Origin: Marinifilum breve
GTDB lineage: Bacteria > Bacteroidota > Bacteroidia > Bacteroidales > Marinifilaceae
DNA: 64,000 nt
Direction of reading: 5' to 3'
NCBI RefSeq assembly: GCF_003202155.1
Contig: NZ_QFLI01000002.1
Location: 310,001 to 374,000, forward strand
The translations under genes and the position numbers were made by a program. A model generated the notes under the pieces. It made no database searches. It was not told the DNA's origin and saw only the letters and a list, made by a program, of their open reading frames with translations. Shown here one piece after another: positions 45,234-52,617 of the stretch. The stretch's first letter is position 1, and each line of letters opens with the position of its first letter.

Positions 45234-45899
45234 ATGAAGTTAAATGATAAAGATTTCATTACTGAAGAAGAGAAGGAAATCCTCAGAAAAGAAGCAATAG
45301 ATAAGGAATTTACAAGATTAGCAAAACATCTTAGAAGCAAGAGTAGAATCATTACCTTTTATCGAATTGCTCTTGCTACCATAATTATTGGCGGTTCGAT
45401 ATGGTATTATAACAATCGACTTCAGCATGAAAAACCACAGCAGTTGTCATTGAATAATATGCAAATCACCCAAACTGACACAATAGTTCCACTAGAAACA
45501 AAGGATGTAAAAGTTGCTAAGCCACCTATATATTTCACGGTATTCTTTCTGAACGAAAGCAAGCATGCTTTGGCACAATTTGAATCGAATGAAAAAGCTT
45601 CGAAGTTTTGTGAAATCATGGGTAAAATGGATTTGCCAGCAACTATAATTGTTAATGAATCCATAAAAAGATCAAAAGACAATCTTCAAACACAAAGCTA
45701 CCCTTACAAATACACTGTTCAGTTAGGAGCTTATAATTACGATTTTCTGAAAGAATTCAAAGATCATTTTATTTGGTTGAGATATCAACAACAAGATGAA
45801 TATCACAAATACAGAATAGGTCCCTTTTACGGATATTCAAAGAGCAAACAGTTTTCAGGGAAGATCAATTTGAAAGAAAATTATATACTAGCCTATTAA
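45234..45899 (+). CDS. single-pass membrane protein with SPOR-like C-terminus
   Basis: A 221-residue protein with a charged cytoplasmic N-terminus (about 1-40), one helix (TFYRIALATIIIGGSIWYY, about 42-60), a linker and a C-terminal region with two alpha/beta segments. FTVFFLNESKHALAQFESNE and YTVQLGAYNYDFLKEFKDHF resemble SPOR peptidoglycan-binding repeats, with the second ending YHKYRIGPFYGYSKSKQF. A role at the cell wall or septum is inferred. It lies 20 bases before the next gene. Confidence 0.6.
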   Translation: MKLNDKDFITEEEKEILRKEAIDKEFTRLAKHLRSKSRIITFYRIALATIIIGGSIWYYNNRLQHEKPQQLSLNNMQITQTDTIVPLETKDVKVAKPPIYFTVFFLNESKHALAQFESNEKASKFCEIMGKMDLPATIIVNESIKRSKDNLQTQSYPYKYTVQLGAYNYDFLKEFKDHFIWLRYQQQDEYHKYRIGPFYGYSKSKQFSGKINLKENYILAY

Positions 45900-45918
45900 T
45901 TTAAAACCGCCAGATGTC

Positions 45919-46662
45919 ATGAATGCTATTTCCACCCAGATGAATATTTCTGAAATAATCTCCAATATCAAGAAAGAAGAGATTTTGCACATTTCTATTC
46001 CGGTAGATGTGTATTTGCAGGAAGCGGAAGATTTGGCACGCTGGATGGTGAAAGATTTAGAGGAGTTGGCTAAAATAGGAATTGCACAAGCTCATTTGGA
46101 TGACCTACAGGCAAGGATATCTGCTTTGCGTGAGGCTCAAACCTCTTGGGTGGAAGACAAAAAATCGATGCCTGCCATTCAGGAGAAGTGGAATAAAATT
46201 GCAAAAACAGCGGAAAGTCTCGAACAAGATCTTATCGCATCCTATCGATTTGCTTTTCGCGAGCATCCTGAACTACTGGATAAAATAAATAAAATAGCCA
46301 GGAAGAAAAAGCAAGTCGATTTGGTTATGGATATGGGAAAATTGGCCATGTTGGGAGAATCCAATTCAAGCTTGCTGGAAACAATTGGTTTTGACATGAG
46401 TCAGCTGAAACAAGCACAAGAGCTTAGCGAGGAGTCTTCGGACATATTAGCTCAATTGAATAACTTTAAGATTGATGGAAAAGAAACCAAGCGTTTTCGC
46501 GATCAAGCCTATACCTATTTAAAGCTTTTAATTGATCAGATAAAAGAAGGTGGTAAATATGTTTTCCGCAATCATCCTGATCGTTTAAAGGGCTATAAAA
46601 GTGAGTATGTGAGCAAAAAGAATCTCCATGCCAGAAGAAAGGCTACCCAAACCCAAAAGTAG
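45919..46662 (+). CDS. helical coiled-coil protein of unknown function, upstream of the 21-bp array
   Basis: A 247-residue, nearly all-helical protein rich in Lys and Glu, with probable coiled coils at about 25-75 and 150-200. No family is recognised. The C-terminus (KNLHARRKATQTQK) is basic. The last 51 bases of the gene are in phase with the 21-bp repeat array that follows. Beyond the TAG stop (46660-46662) the same frame stays open for 88 more codons through the plus-oriented half of the array, reading as heptads. It could therefore be a gene that lost a repeat-encoding tail to a stop, or a gene whose 3' end was captured by an array. Confidence 0.6.
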   Translation: MNAISTQMNISEIISNIKKEEILHISIPVDVYLQEAEDLARWMVKDLEELAKIGIAQAHLDDLQARISALREAQTSWVEDKKSMPAIQEKWNKIAKTAESLEQDLIASYRFAFREHPELLDKINKIARKKKQVDLVMDMGKLAMLGESNSSLLETIGFDMSQLKQAQELSEESSDILAQLNNFKIDGKETKRFRDQAYTYLKLLIDQIKEGGKYVFRNHPDRLKGYKSEYVSKKNLHARRKATQTQK

Positions 46663-46758
46663 CTTCTCCAAGAAAAAGGTAACTCTCTCCCAACTGCATG
46701 GGAGTGTTTCCAAGACAAGAGTCACAACCTCCCAACCATTGGGAACTGCTTCCCGGAC

Positions 46759-46929
46759 ATGAACTTTAGCATGCGAATCAGTAAAAAGCATGTGCAGATC
46801 ACAAATATAGCCTTGCAGATCAGTAATGAGACCATAAAGATCAGTAATATGACTATGCGAATCACTTTAGAGCATATAAAGATCACTAAAATATGTATTA
46901 AGATCCGATCTTCATGTCTTTATTTATGA
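46759..46929 (+). other. heptad-repeat open frame in the left half of the array
   Basis: A 56-codon frame beginning MNFSMRI, then SKKHVQI, TNIALQI, SNETIKI, SNMTMRI, TLEHIKI, TKICIKI. Each 21-bp unit is one heptad of pattern Arg/Gln/Lys-Ile-Ser/Thr. It is in frame with the upstream gene and ends in the reversed half. Whether it is translated is unknown. Confidence 0.25.
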
Positions 46930-47053
46930 TCTTCATTATCTCTCTAGTGATCTTTATACCTTTTTTATTGATTCGCATGGTCTTTTTAGTGATTCGCACA
47001 CCCTCTCCACTGATCTGCATATGCTTTTTACTGATTCGCAAGGTCATTTCCAT
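46898..47053 (-). other. heptad-repeat open frame in the right half of the array
   Basis: A 51-codon minus-strand frame: MEMTLRI, SKKHMQI, SGEGVRI, TKKTMRI, NKKGIKI, TREIMKI, INKDMKI, then GS and stop. It mirrors the plus-strand frame in the left half, and the two converge at the centre. Translation is unproven. Confidence 0.25.
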
Positions 47054-47236
47054 GGTGATATGATACCAACGGTTGGTTGGGAAACAATGCCAAGTAGTTG
47101 GGAAGCACTCCCTAGTGGTATGGAATACATGTCAGATAGTATGTTCACTCAAACAAGTATCTTGGAGAAGCTCATTGATGGAATTATTGACTTCAACCAG
47201 TAAATGCAATACCTTTAGATTGGTAAAACAAGAGTT

Positions 47237-48067
47237 ATGAAGTTTATTTTTACATCGGATCTGCATGGCAATGCGAACCTATATGAGCAGCTGAAAAGTT
47301 TAATTGAAAAAAATGGTGATGCGAACTACCTGTTTCTTGGAGGAGACTTGTTTGCACATACCAAAGACCTGCAGGATCAAATTCACTTTATTGATACCTA
47401 TCTTAAAGATTTCCTAAAAGAGGTGTCCCTTAAGGTTCTTTTTATTCCTGGCAATATCGATTGGCCGGGAGCCATTCATAGGATCAACAAACTACCAGAT
47501 AAGTACAATATCAGGGAAATAACTCCCCATGGAATTACCGTTGATGAAAATATTACCATTGCTGGATATCCCTTTGTTATACCGAGTCCATTGCACAGAA
47601 AGGATTTTGAATTACGAGATTTGAAAACGGATCAGCACACTCCCATTCCCAATTCCTATATCACTGATAAGAATGGTAACAAAACTTACATAGAGGCTCA
47701 GTATTTCAATAAAAAAGAGAGCATTGAGGAAGACTTGCAATACATTCATCCACAATGTAAAATTTTGATTACACATACACCACCACTGTGCAAGCATTTG
47801 GATTTATGCTTTGCAAACAAACATATTGGCAGCAAGGCCATCCGAAATAAAATACTGGAACTAAAACCTACCTTAAGTCTGCACGGGCATGTTCACGAGT
47901 CCCCAAGCATAAGCAGAAAGTGGTATGAAAAAATAGGTGATACCATCAGTATTAATGCTGGTTCCGATCAACAGAATCTACATGCCATTATTGGAGAAAT
48001 TAACAAGAAAGGGGCAATTCATACATTAGCACATACTGTTTATGGAGATTTTCAAAGATGTAACTAA
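47237..48067 (+). CDS. calcineurin-like metallophosphoesterase
   Basis: A 276-residue predicted dimetal phosphoesterase. The metal-binding motifs are in order: SDLHGN (D-x-H, about 7-12), GGDLF (about 35-39), GNID (about 72-75; family usually GNHD, here Ile-Asp in place of His-Asp), ITHTPP (about 178-183) and HGHVHES (GHxH, about 219-225). The loss of the His in GNHD may change activity, though GNID/GNxD variants exist in the family. The substrate is unknown. It starts 34 bases after the repeat array. Confidence 0.82.
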   Translation: MKFIFTSDLHGNANLYEQLKSLIEKNGDANYLFLGGDLFAHTKDLQDQIHFIDTYLKDFLKEVSLKVLFIPGNIDWPGAIHRINKLPDKYNIREITPHGITVDENITIAGYPFVIPSPLHRKDFELRDLKTDQHTPIPNSYITDKNGNKTYIEAQYFNKKESIEEDLQYIHPQCKILITHTPPLCKHLDLCFANKHIGSKAIRNKILELKPTLSLHGHVHESPSISRKWYEKIGDTISINAGSDQQNLHAIIGEINKKGAIHTLAHTVYGDFQRCN

Positions 48068-48173
48068 AAAACAATACTTATTACAAAATAGAACCGCCTA
48101 AACATTTAATTCATTCGAGTTATATCGAAACAAATTATTTCCTTAAATTTATTGAGCATGTAATAAAAGTAAG

Positions 48174-49418
48174 ATGAAAGTACCAGAACAAATGCCACAA
48201 TGGATGCTGGACAAATGGCAAGGAATTGCCGATTTGCTGGCAGAAACTCTCTCGATACCTGCTGCATTAATCATGAGAGCAGCAAACCAACAAATGGAAG
48301 TATTTATTACCAGTAACTCCGAGAACAATCCATATAATGTAGGTGATACAGAAGATTGGCATGGTTTGTATTGTGAAACGGTAATCAAATCGAAAGAAAA
48401 ATTATTGGTTGCAAATGCATTAAATGATAAAGACTGGGATCAAAATCCAGATATCGAATTGGGAATGATTGCCTACCTTGGTTACCCGATTTTCTATCCT
48501 GATAAATCACCTTTTGGCACAATTTGTATTCTGGATAATAAGGAAAATCACTTTTCGCCTGTACATGAGAAAATTCTTTGGCAATTTAAAGAGGTAATTG
48601 AACTGGACCTGGCTATGATTACTTCATTTGAGGTAAAGTCCTCAGAAATGATTCAGACCATTAAAGAACAACAGGATCAGCTAAAAGAACAAAATATAGC
48701 CTTACAAAAGGCAAAAGAAAAGGCTGAGGAAGGCAATCGTTTAAAATCGGCTTTCCTACAGAATATTTCTCATGAAATTAGAACACCTTTAAATGCTGTA
48801 GTCGGCTTTTCTGAGCTATTGGCAAGGCCGGATTTAACTCATGAGAAAAGAGATTATTTTACTTCTATAATCCTCAAAAACTCAGATCAACTGCTATCCA
48901 TTGTATCAGATATATTAACTATATCTGAAATAGAAACGGAACAACATCAAGTTAACAATGAAGATATTTGCCTTGATTCAATCCTTCAAGATCTTGAAGA
49001 TATTTACAAACAAAAATATCAAGACAATGGAATCGATTTAATCAAGAGTATCCCGGAGAATCTTCGTGGACACAAAATAAATACCGATAAAACCAAGCTA
49101 AATCAAATCATTACAAACCTGCTAAACAATGCATTCAAATTCACAGAAAAAGGATCAATAGAGTTTGGAGTTGAGCTTAAAAATGATGTTTGCGAATTTT
49201 ACGTAAAGGATACAGGAATTGGAATACCTGAAGACATGCAAAATGAAATCTTTAATCGTTTTACACAAACCAATGAAACCATTAGCGAATTATATGGTGG
49301 TATTGGTTTGGGGCTTTCCATATCAAAAGCATTTGTTGAATTACTTGGTGGTAAAATATGGCTAAAATCGGAAGTTGGTAAAGGTTCTAATTTCTATTTT
49401 ACACTACCAAACCAATAG
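48174..49418 (+). CDS. GAF-domain sensor histidine kinase (soluble)
   Basis: A 414-residue kinase without membrane helices. The N-terminal GAF domain (about 10-150) has IPAALIMRA, LYCETVIKSKEKLLVANA and YLGYPIFYPDKSPFGTICIL (split: YLGYPIFYPDKS, PFGTICIL). A coiled-coil linker (about 155-185) leads to HisKA with FLQNISHEIRTPLNAVVGFS (phospho-His near 204). The ATPase domain has NQIITNLLNNAFKFT, VKDTGIGIP and GGIGLGLSISKAF. There is no receiver domain and no response regulator nearby. It probably senses a cytosolic small molecule or redox signal. Confidence 0.9.
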   Translation: MKVPEQMPQWMLDKWQGIADLLAETLSIPAALIMRAANQQMEVFITSNSENNPYNVGDTEDWHGLYCETVIKSKEKLLVANALNDKDWDQNPDIELGMIAYLGYPIFYPDKSPFGTICILDNKENHFSPVHEKILWQFKEVIELDLAMITSFEVKSSEMIQTIKEQQDQLKEQNIALQKAKEKAEEGNRLKSAFLQNISHEIRTPLNAVVGFSELLARPDLTHEKRDYFTSIILKNSDQLLSIVSDILTISEIETEQHQVNNEDICLDSILQDLEDIYKQKYQDNGIDLIKSIPENLRGHKINTDKTKLNQIITNLLNNAFKFTEKGSIEFGVELKNDVCEFYVKDTGIGIPEDMQNEIFNRFTQTNETISELYGGIGLGLSISKAFVELLGGKIWLKSEVGKGSNFYFTLPNQ

Positions 49419-49433
49419 GATATAAAAAAGAAA

Positions 49434-49451
49434 GGTGGGATAAATCCCACC
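49434..49451 (-). terminator. terminator of the hemACBE cluster, also facing the kinase gene
   Basis: GGTGGGA, loop TAAA, TCCCACC. The minus strand continues TTTCTTTTTTATA, so it ends the hemE transcript. The plus-strand T content is weak, but it may serve the kinase gene as well. Confidence 0.75.
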
Positions 49452-49475
49452 TCTATTCAATATTATTTCATCTGG

Positions 49476-50507
49476 TTATCTGCCCCAGTCTGATTCTTTT
49501 ACTTTCTTCACAAGATATTCCACATTCTCAACAGGAATTGATGGCAATAAACCATGACCTAGATTGAAAATCCATTTGTGATCTTTTCTACCGTAGTTCA
49601 AGTAATACTCAAATTCACGATCGATAGCTTCTGGTGTTGATTCCAGAATTCTAGGATCGAAATTTCCTTGTAGGATCATCTCCTCACCTACAATACTTCT
49701 TACTTCATGCAATGGCATTTGCCAATCAACGCTAACACAGTCACAAAGATCGTAGTTTACCATATTGATGCCTGTTCCTAATCCTTTAGGCAGGTAAATG
49801 GTTTTTACTCCTTTTTCGCGAACTGCACCAAGAATAGCTTTAACCGATGGCAAGAATACCTCTTTATACAATTCAACAGGAATCAATCCTGCGTGAGTTT
49901 CGAACAATTGAAATGCCTGAACACCATGTTCAACCTGCTTTAATGCATAATGAATACTCATTTCTGTGATCTTGGCCACTACTTTCTTCATCAATTCCTT
50001 ATCGCGATAAATCGCTGGAACAAAATCAGGGAAATTTTGATTTCTACTAAATCCCTGGTACATGTAGCAAAGCGTAGTTAAAGGACCACCGCAAAAACCA
50101 ATCAATGGAATATCCTTAGGTTTGATTTCAAGAATTCGGTCAATAGCTGCATAAATATGATCCAGCTTCTCTGGCTTTTCAGTTAAGAAATTCAAAGGAT
50201 CGGCAACATCTTTTAAAGCCGTTGCGAAACTTGGGCCTTTCCCTTCAAAACTCAATTCCATTCCTAAAGCCTCTGGAATTACAAGAATATCTGAAAATAG
50301 AATTGCAGCATCAACTCCTAAATCATGAATTGGTAACAGAGTAACATCTGCAGCCAAATTTGGAGTTTCCATCATTTCTTTAAAGCCATAAGTTTCCCTT
50401 AGCTTCATGTACGATGGCAAAACTCTACCTGCTTGACGCATAAACCACATAGGTGGTCTTTCTCTTTTAACTCCGTTGATTGTATCTAAAAATAATGATT
50501 GGCTCAT
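49476..50507 (-). CDS. hemE: uroporphyrinogen decarboxylase
   Basis: A 343-residue enzyme that decarboxylates uroporphyrinogen III to coproporphyrinogen III. It has the N-terminal motif RPPMWFMRQAGRVLPSYM (the conserved Arg and PxWxMRQAGR block), ILFSDILVIPEALGM, LIGFCGGPLTTLCYM and FNLGHGLLPSIPVENVEYLV (the GHGI/L motif). It is the last gene of the minus-strand hem cluster, 42 bases after hemB. The order is hemA, hemC, hemB, hemE. Confidence 0.96.
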   Translation of the reverse strand: MSQSLFLDTINGVKRERPPMWFMRQAGRVLPSYMKLRETYGFKEMMETPNLAADVTLLPIHDLGVDAAILFSDILVIPEALGMELSFEGKGPSFATALKDVADPLNFLTEKPEKLDHIYAAIDRILEIKPKDIPLIGFCGGPLTTLCYMYQGFSRNQNFPDFVPAIYRDKELMKKVVAKITEMSIHYALKQVEHGVQAFQLFETHAGLIPVELYKEVFLPSVKAILGAVREKGVKTIYLPKGLGTGINMVNYDLCDCVSVDWQMPLHEVRSIVGEEMILQGNFDPRILESTPEAIDREFEYYLNYGRKDHKWIFNLGHGLLPSIPVENVEYLVKKVKESDWGR

Positions 50508-50549
50508 GTGAAATTAGTCATTAGTGATTTATAACTAGTCAGTAGTAAC

Positions 50550-51542
50550 TTATACTTTTCCGTTTAAAATGTCCGCTACATCCTGAGCATGGTAAGTAAT
50601 AATAATATCAGCTCCAGCTCTTTTGATTGACATCATGATTTCCATCATTACACGTTTTCCATCAATCCAATCGTTAGCCTCAGCAGCTTTTACCATCGAA
50701 AACTCTCCACTTACATTGTAAGCAGCAACCGGAACATTAAATTCATGCTTTGCACGATAAATTACATCCAAATAACTTAAGGCTGGTTTTACCATTACAA
50801 TATCAGCCCCCTCAGCAATGTCCATTTCTACTTCACGCATAGCCTCATCGCTATTTCTAGGATCCATTTGGTAAGTTGAACGATCGCCAAATTGTGGGGC
50901 ACTTTCTGCAGCATCTCTAAACGGACCGTAAAATCCTGAAGCGTATTTTGCAGAGTAAGCCATTATAGGAATTTTCTCAAAACAATTCTCATCCAAAGCT
51001 TTACGCATATATCCAATACGACCATCCATCATATCACTTGGAGCTACCATATCAACACCTGCTTCAGCCAACGAAACAGCTTGGGCAGCAAGAGTAACTA
51101 GAGTTTGATCGTTGTCTACATCACCATCTACAATGGTTCCACAGTGACCGTGTGTTGTGTATTCACAATTACAGATATCAGCAATGATGTACATTTCAGG
51201 ATACTTTGCCTTGATTGCTCGAGTAGCTTGCTGTACAATACCATGATCGTGAGTTGCTACAGTTCCATCCGCATCTTTCGTTTCTGGAATACCGAACAAC
51301 AATACAGATTTAACACCTGATTCCAATAATTCTCCACATTTTTCAACCAATAAATCAACTGATAACTGGTCGTTACCTGGCATACTTTTTATCGGATTCT
51401 TAACCTTCTCTCCCGGACAAACAAAAAGTGGCATGATTAAATCATCAGCAGAAAGTGATGTTTCTGCAACCATATCACGAACAACTTTGCTGTAACGCAA
51501 TCTTCTCATTCGTGTATCAGGAAAAAGTGGACGTAAACTCAT
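50550..51542 (-). CDS. hemB: delta-aminolevulinic acid dehydratase (porphobilinogen synthase)
   Basis: A 330-residue enzyme that condenses two 5-aminolevulinates to porphobilinogen. It shows RMRRLRYSKVVRDMVAET, the Cys cluster ICNCEYTTHGHCG that binds catalytic zinc, SDMMDGRIGYMRKAL, the Schiff-base lysines in IMAYSAKYASGFYGPFRDA (near 200) and IVMVKPALSYLD (near 253). The three zinc Cys are present, so it is a zinc type. It lies between hemC and hemE. Confidence 0.96.
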   Translation of the reverse strand: MSLRPLFPDTRMRRLRYSKVVRDMVAETSLSADDLIMPLFVCPGEKVKNPIKSMPGNDQLSVDLLVEKCGELLESGVKSVLLFGIPETKDADGTVATHDHGIVQQATRAIKAKYPEMYIIADICNCEYTTHGHCGTIVDGDVDNDQTLVTLAAQAVSLAEAGVDMVAPSDMMDGRIGYMRKALDENCFEKIPIMAYSAKYASGFYGPFRDAAESAPQFGDRSTYQMDPRNSDEAMREVEMDIAEGADIVMVKPALSYLDVIYRAKHEFNVPVAAYNVSGEFSMVKAAEANDWIDGKRVMMEIMMSIKRAGADIIITYHAQDVADILNGKV

Positions 51543-51602
51543 AGTGTGTGTATTTTGTAATTTTTATTTATTGAAATTATTTTCTGTTTAACTGTAAGAC
51601 TC

Positions 51603-52529
51603 CTAAAGATAAAAATTTATTCCTTTTGCCTTACAAGTATCTTTCATTTGTTGCGCCAATTCTGTCGACTTCTCAACAGAATCTTTAACTGCAACCTCTA
51701 TTTGCTCAACAATGAACTGATTGGTCTTTAAATCGCCTACAATTGCAATCATTGTCAAATGATCATCGCACACCACAGCATGTGCTGCCAATGGAAATTT
51801 GCAACCTCCTTCAATTTCAGCCATAAAAGCACGTTCCGCCAAAATTGCATGCATGGTAGGTTCATGATTTACTTTCTCTACAATAGCGATGGTTTCCTCA
51901 TCATTGTCTCTACATTCAATGGCGATTGCACCTTGACCGATGGCTGGAATACACTGATCGACATCTAAAAGTAATTTCTCCTGAAAATTTTTACCCAGTC
52001 GATTCATCCCTGCAGCAGCAAGAATAATGGCATCATACTCACCATCCATTAACTTTTGCATTCTGGTATCGATATTCCCTCTGATCTCTTTAAAGTTGGT
52101 ATCAGGTCTTAAATCGGCCAGTTGAACTCTTCTTCGAGGACTTCCCGTTCCCAAAACATAACCTTCTGGCATCTGGTCTATTGTACTTCCATCGCGACTT
52201 AAGAATACATCGCGCACATCTTCACGCTCAGGAAAGGCGACCAATTTTAATCCCTCAGGGTGAAAGCTTGGCACATCCTTTAAACTATGAATGGCAATAT
52301 CAGCCTCACCTTCGAGAAGCGCATGTTCCAATTCTTTTACAAACAAGCCTGTGCTTCCAAATTCTGTTAATGATCGGTTCAAAACTCTATCACCTTGCGT
52401 GCTAAACTTGATTACCTCAAATTCAACATCAGGATTGGCTTTCTGCAACAATTCAACAGTTTGCATAGTTTGCGTATAAGCAAGCAAACTTGGGCGAGTT
52501 GCAACTCTTATTTTCTTCTTAGCTGACAT
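51603..52529 (-). CDS. hemC: hydroxymethylbilane synthase (porphobilinogen deaminase)
   Basis: A 308-residue enzyme that links four porphobilinogens. It has the start KKKIRVATRPSLLAYTQ, the substrate loops DIAIHSLKDVPSFHPEGL and YVLGTGSPRRRVQL, and IRGNIDTRMQKLMDGEYDAI. The dipyrromethane-cofactor Cys lies in FMAEIEGGCKFPLAAHAV (near 242). The rest matches HemC. A terminator-like hairpin sits in its leader, between it and hemA. Confidence 0.95.
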   Translation of the reverse strand: MSAKKKIRVATRPSLLAYTQTMQTVELLQKANPDVEFEVIKFSTQGDRVLNRSLTEFGSTGLFVKELEHALLEGEADIAIHSLKDVPSFHPEGLKLVAFPEREDVRDVFLSRDGSTIDQMPEGYVLGTGSPRRRVQLADLRPDTNFKEIRGNIDTRMQKLMDGEYDAIILAAAGMNRLGKNFQEKLLLDVDQCIPAIGQGAIAIECRDNDEETIAIVEKVNHEPTMHAILAERAFMAEIEGGCKFPLAAHAVVCDDHLTMIAIVGDLKTNQFIVEQIEVAVKDSVEKSTELAQQMKDTCKAKGINFYL

Positions 52530-52563
52530 TTAGGATAGTATTTCGTAGTTATTTTAGGAAATA

Positions 52564-52598
52564 AAAAAGCCATATAAAACTTGTTTATACAGCTTTTT
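52564..52598 (-). promoter_or_regulatory. terminator-like hairpin between hemA and hemC
   Basis: On the minus strand AAAAAGC...TATAAA pairs with TTTATA...GCTTTTTT and is followed by T-rich sequence. It lies between the hemA stop and the hemC start, 35 bases before hemC. It would reduce read-through into hemC-hemB-hemE and so could set hemA apart or act as an attenuator. Confidence 0.5.
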
Positions 52599-52617
52599 AT
52601 CGAAAGCTCAAATGGCT

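Larger units (their letters stand above)
46612..47200. repeat. inverted array of 28 degenerate 21-bp units
   Basis: Fourteen units of exactly 21 bp (46612-46905), one central base (46906), and fourteen units in reverse orientation (46907-47200). The inner seven on each side (46759-46905 and 46907-47053) share a core of ATC, then AGT or ACT, A-rich triplets, then ATG or ATA, then CGA, CAG or AAG. The outer seven on each side share a TGGGAA / TTCCCAAC-type core. One inner pair is nearly identical (AGTAAAAAGCAT with GTGCAGATC or ATGCAGATC). The outermost unit on each side is weak, so the boundaries are approximate. Spacing is constant, without spacers. Confidence 0.85.

Noticed and set aside
46612-47200. 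CRISPR array
   Set aside because: Units are contiguous and degenerate with no unique spacers, and orientation flips at the centre. No cas genes are in the window.
46612-47200. Diversity-generating retroelement or retron
   Set aside because: No reverse transcriptase is encoded nearby, and there is no template/variable repeat pair with A-specific changes.
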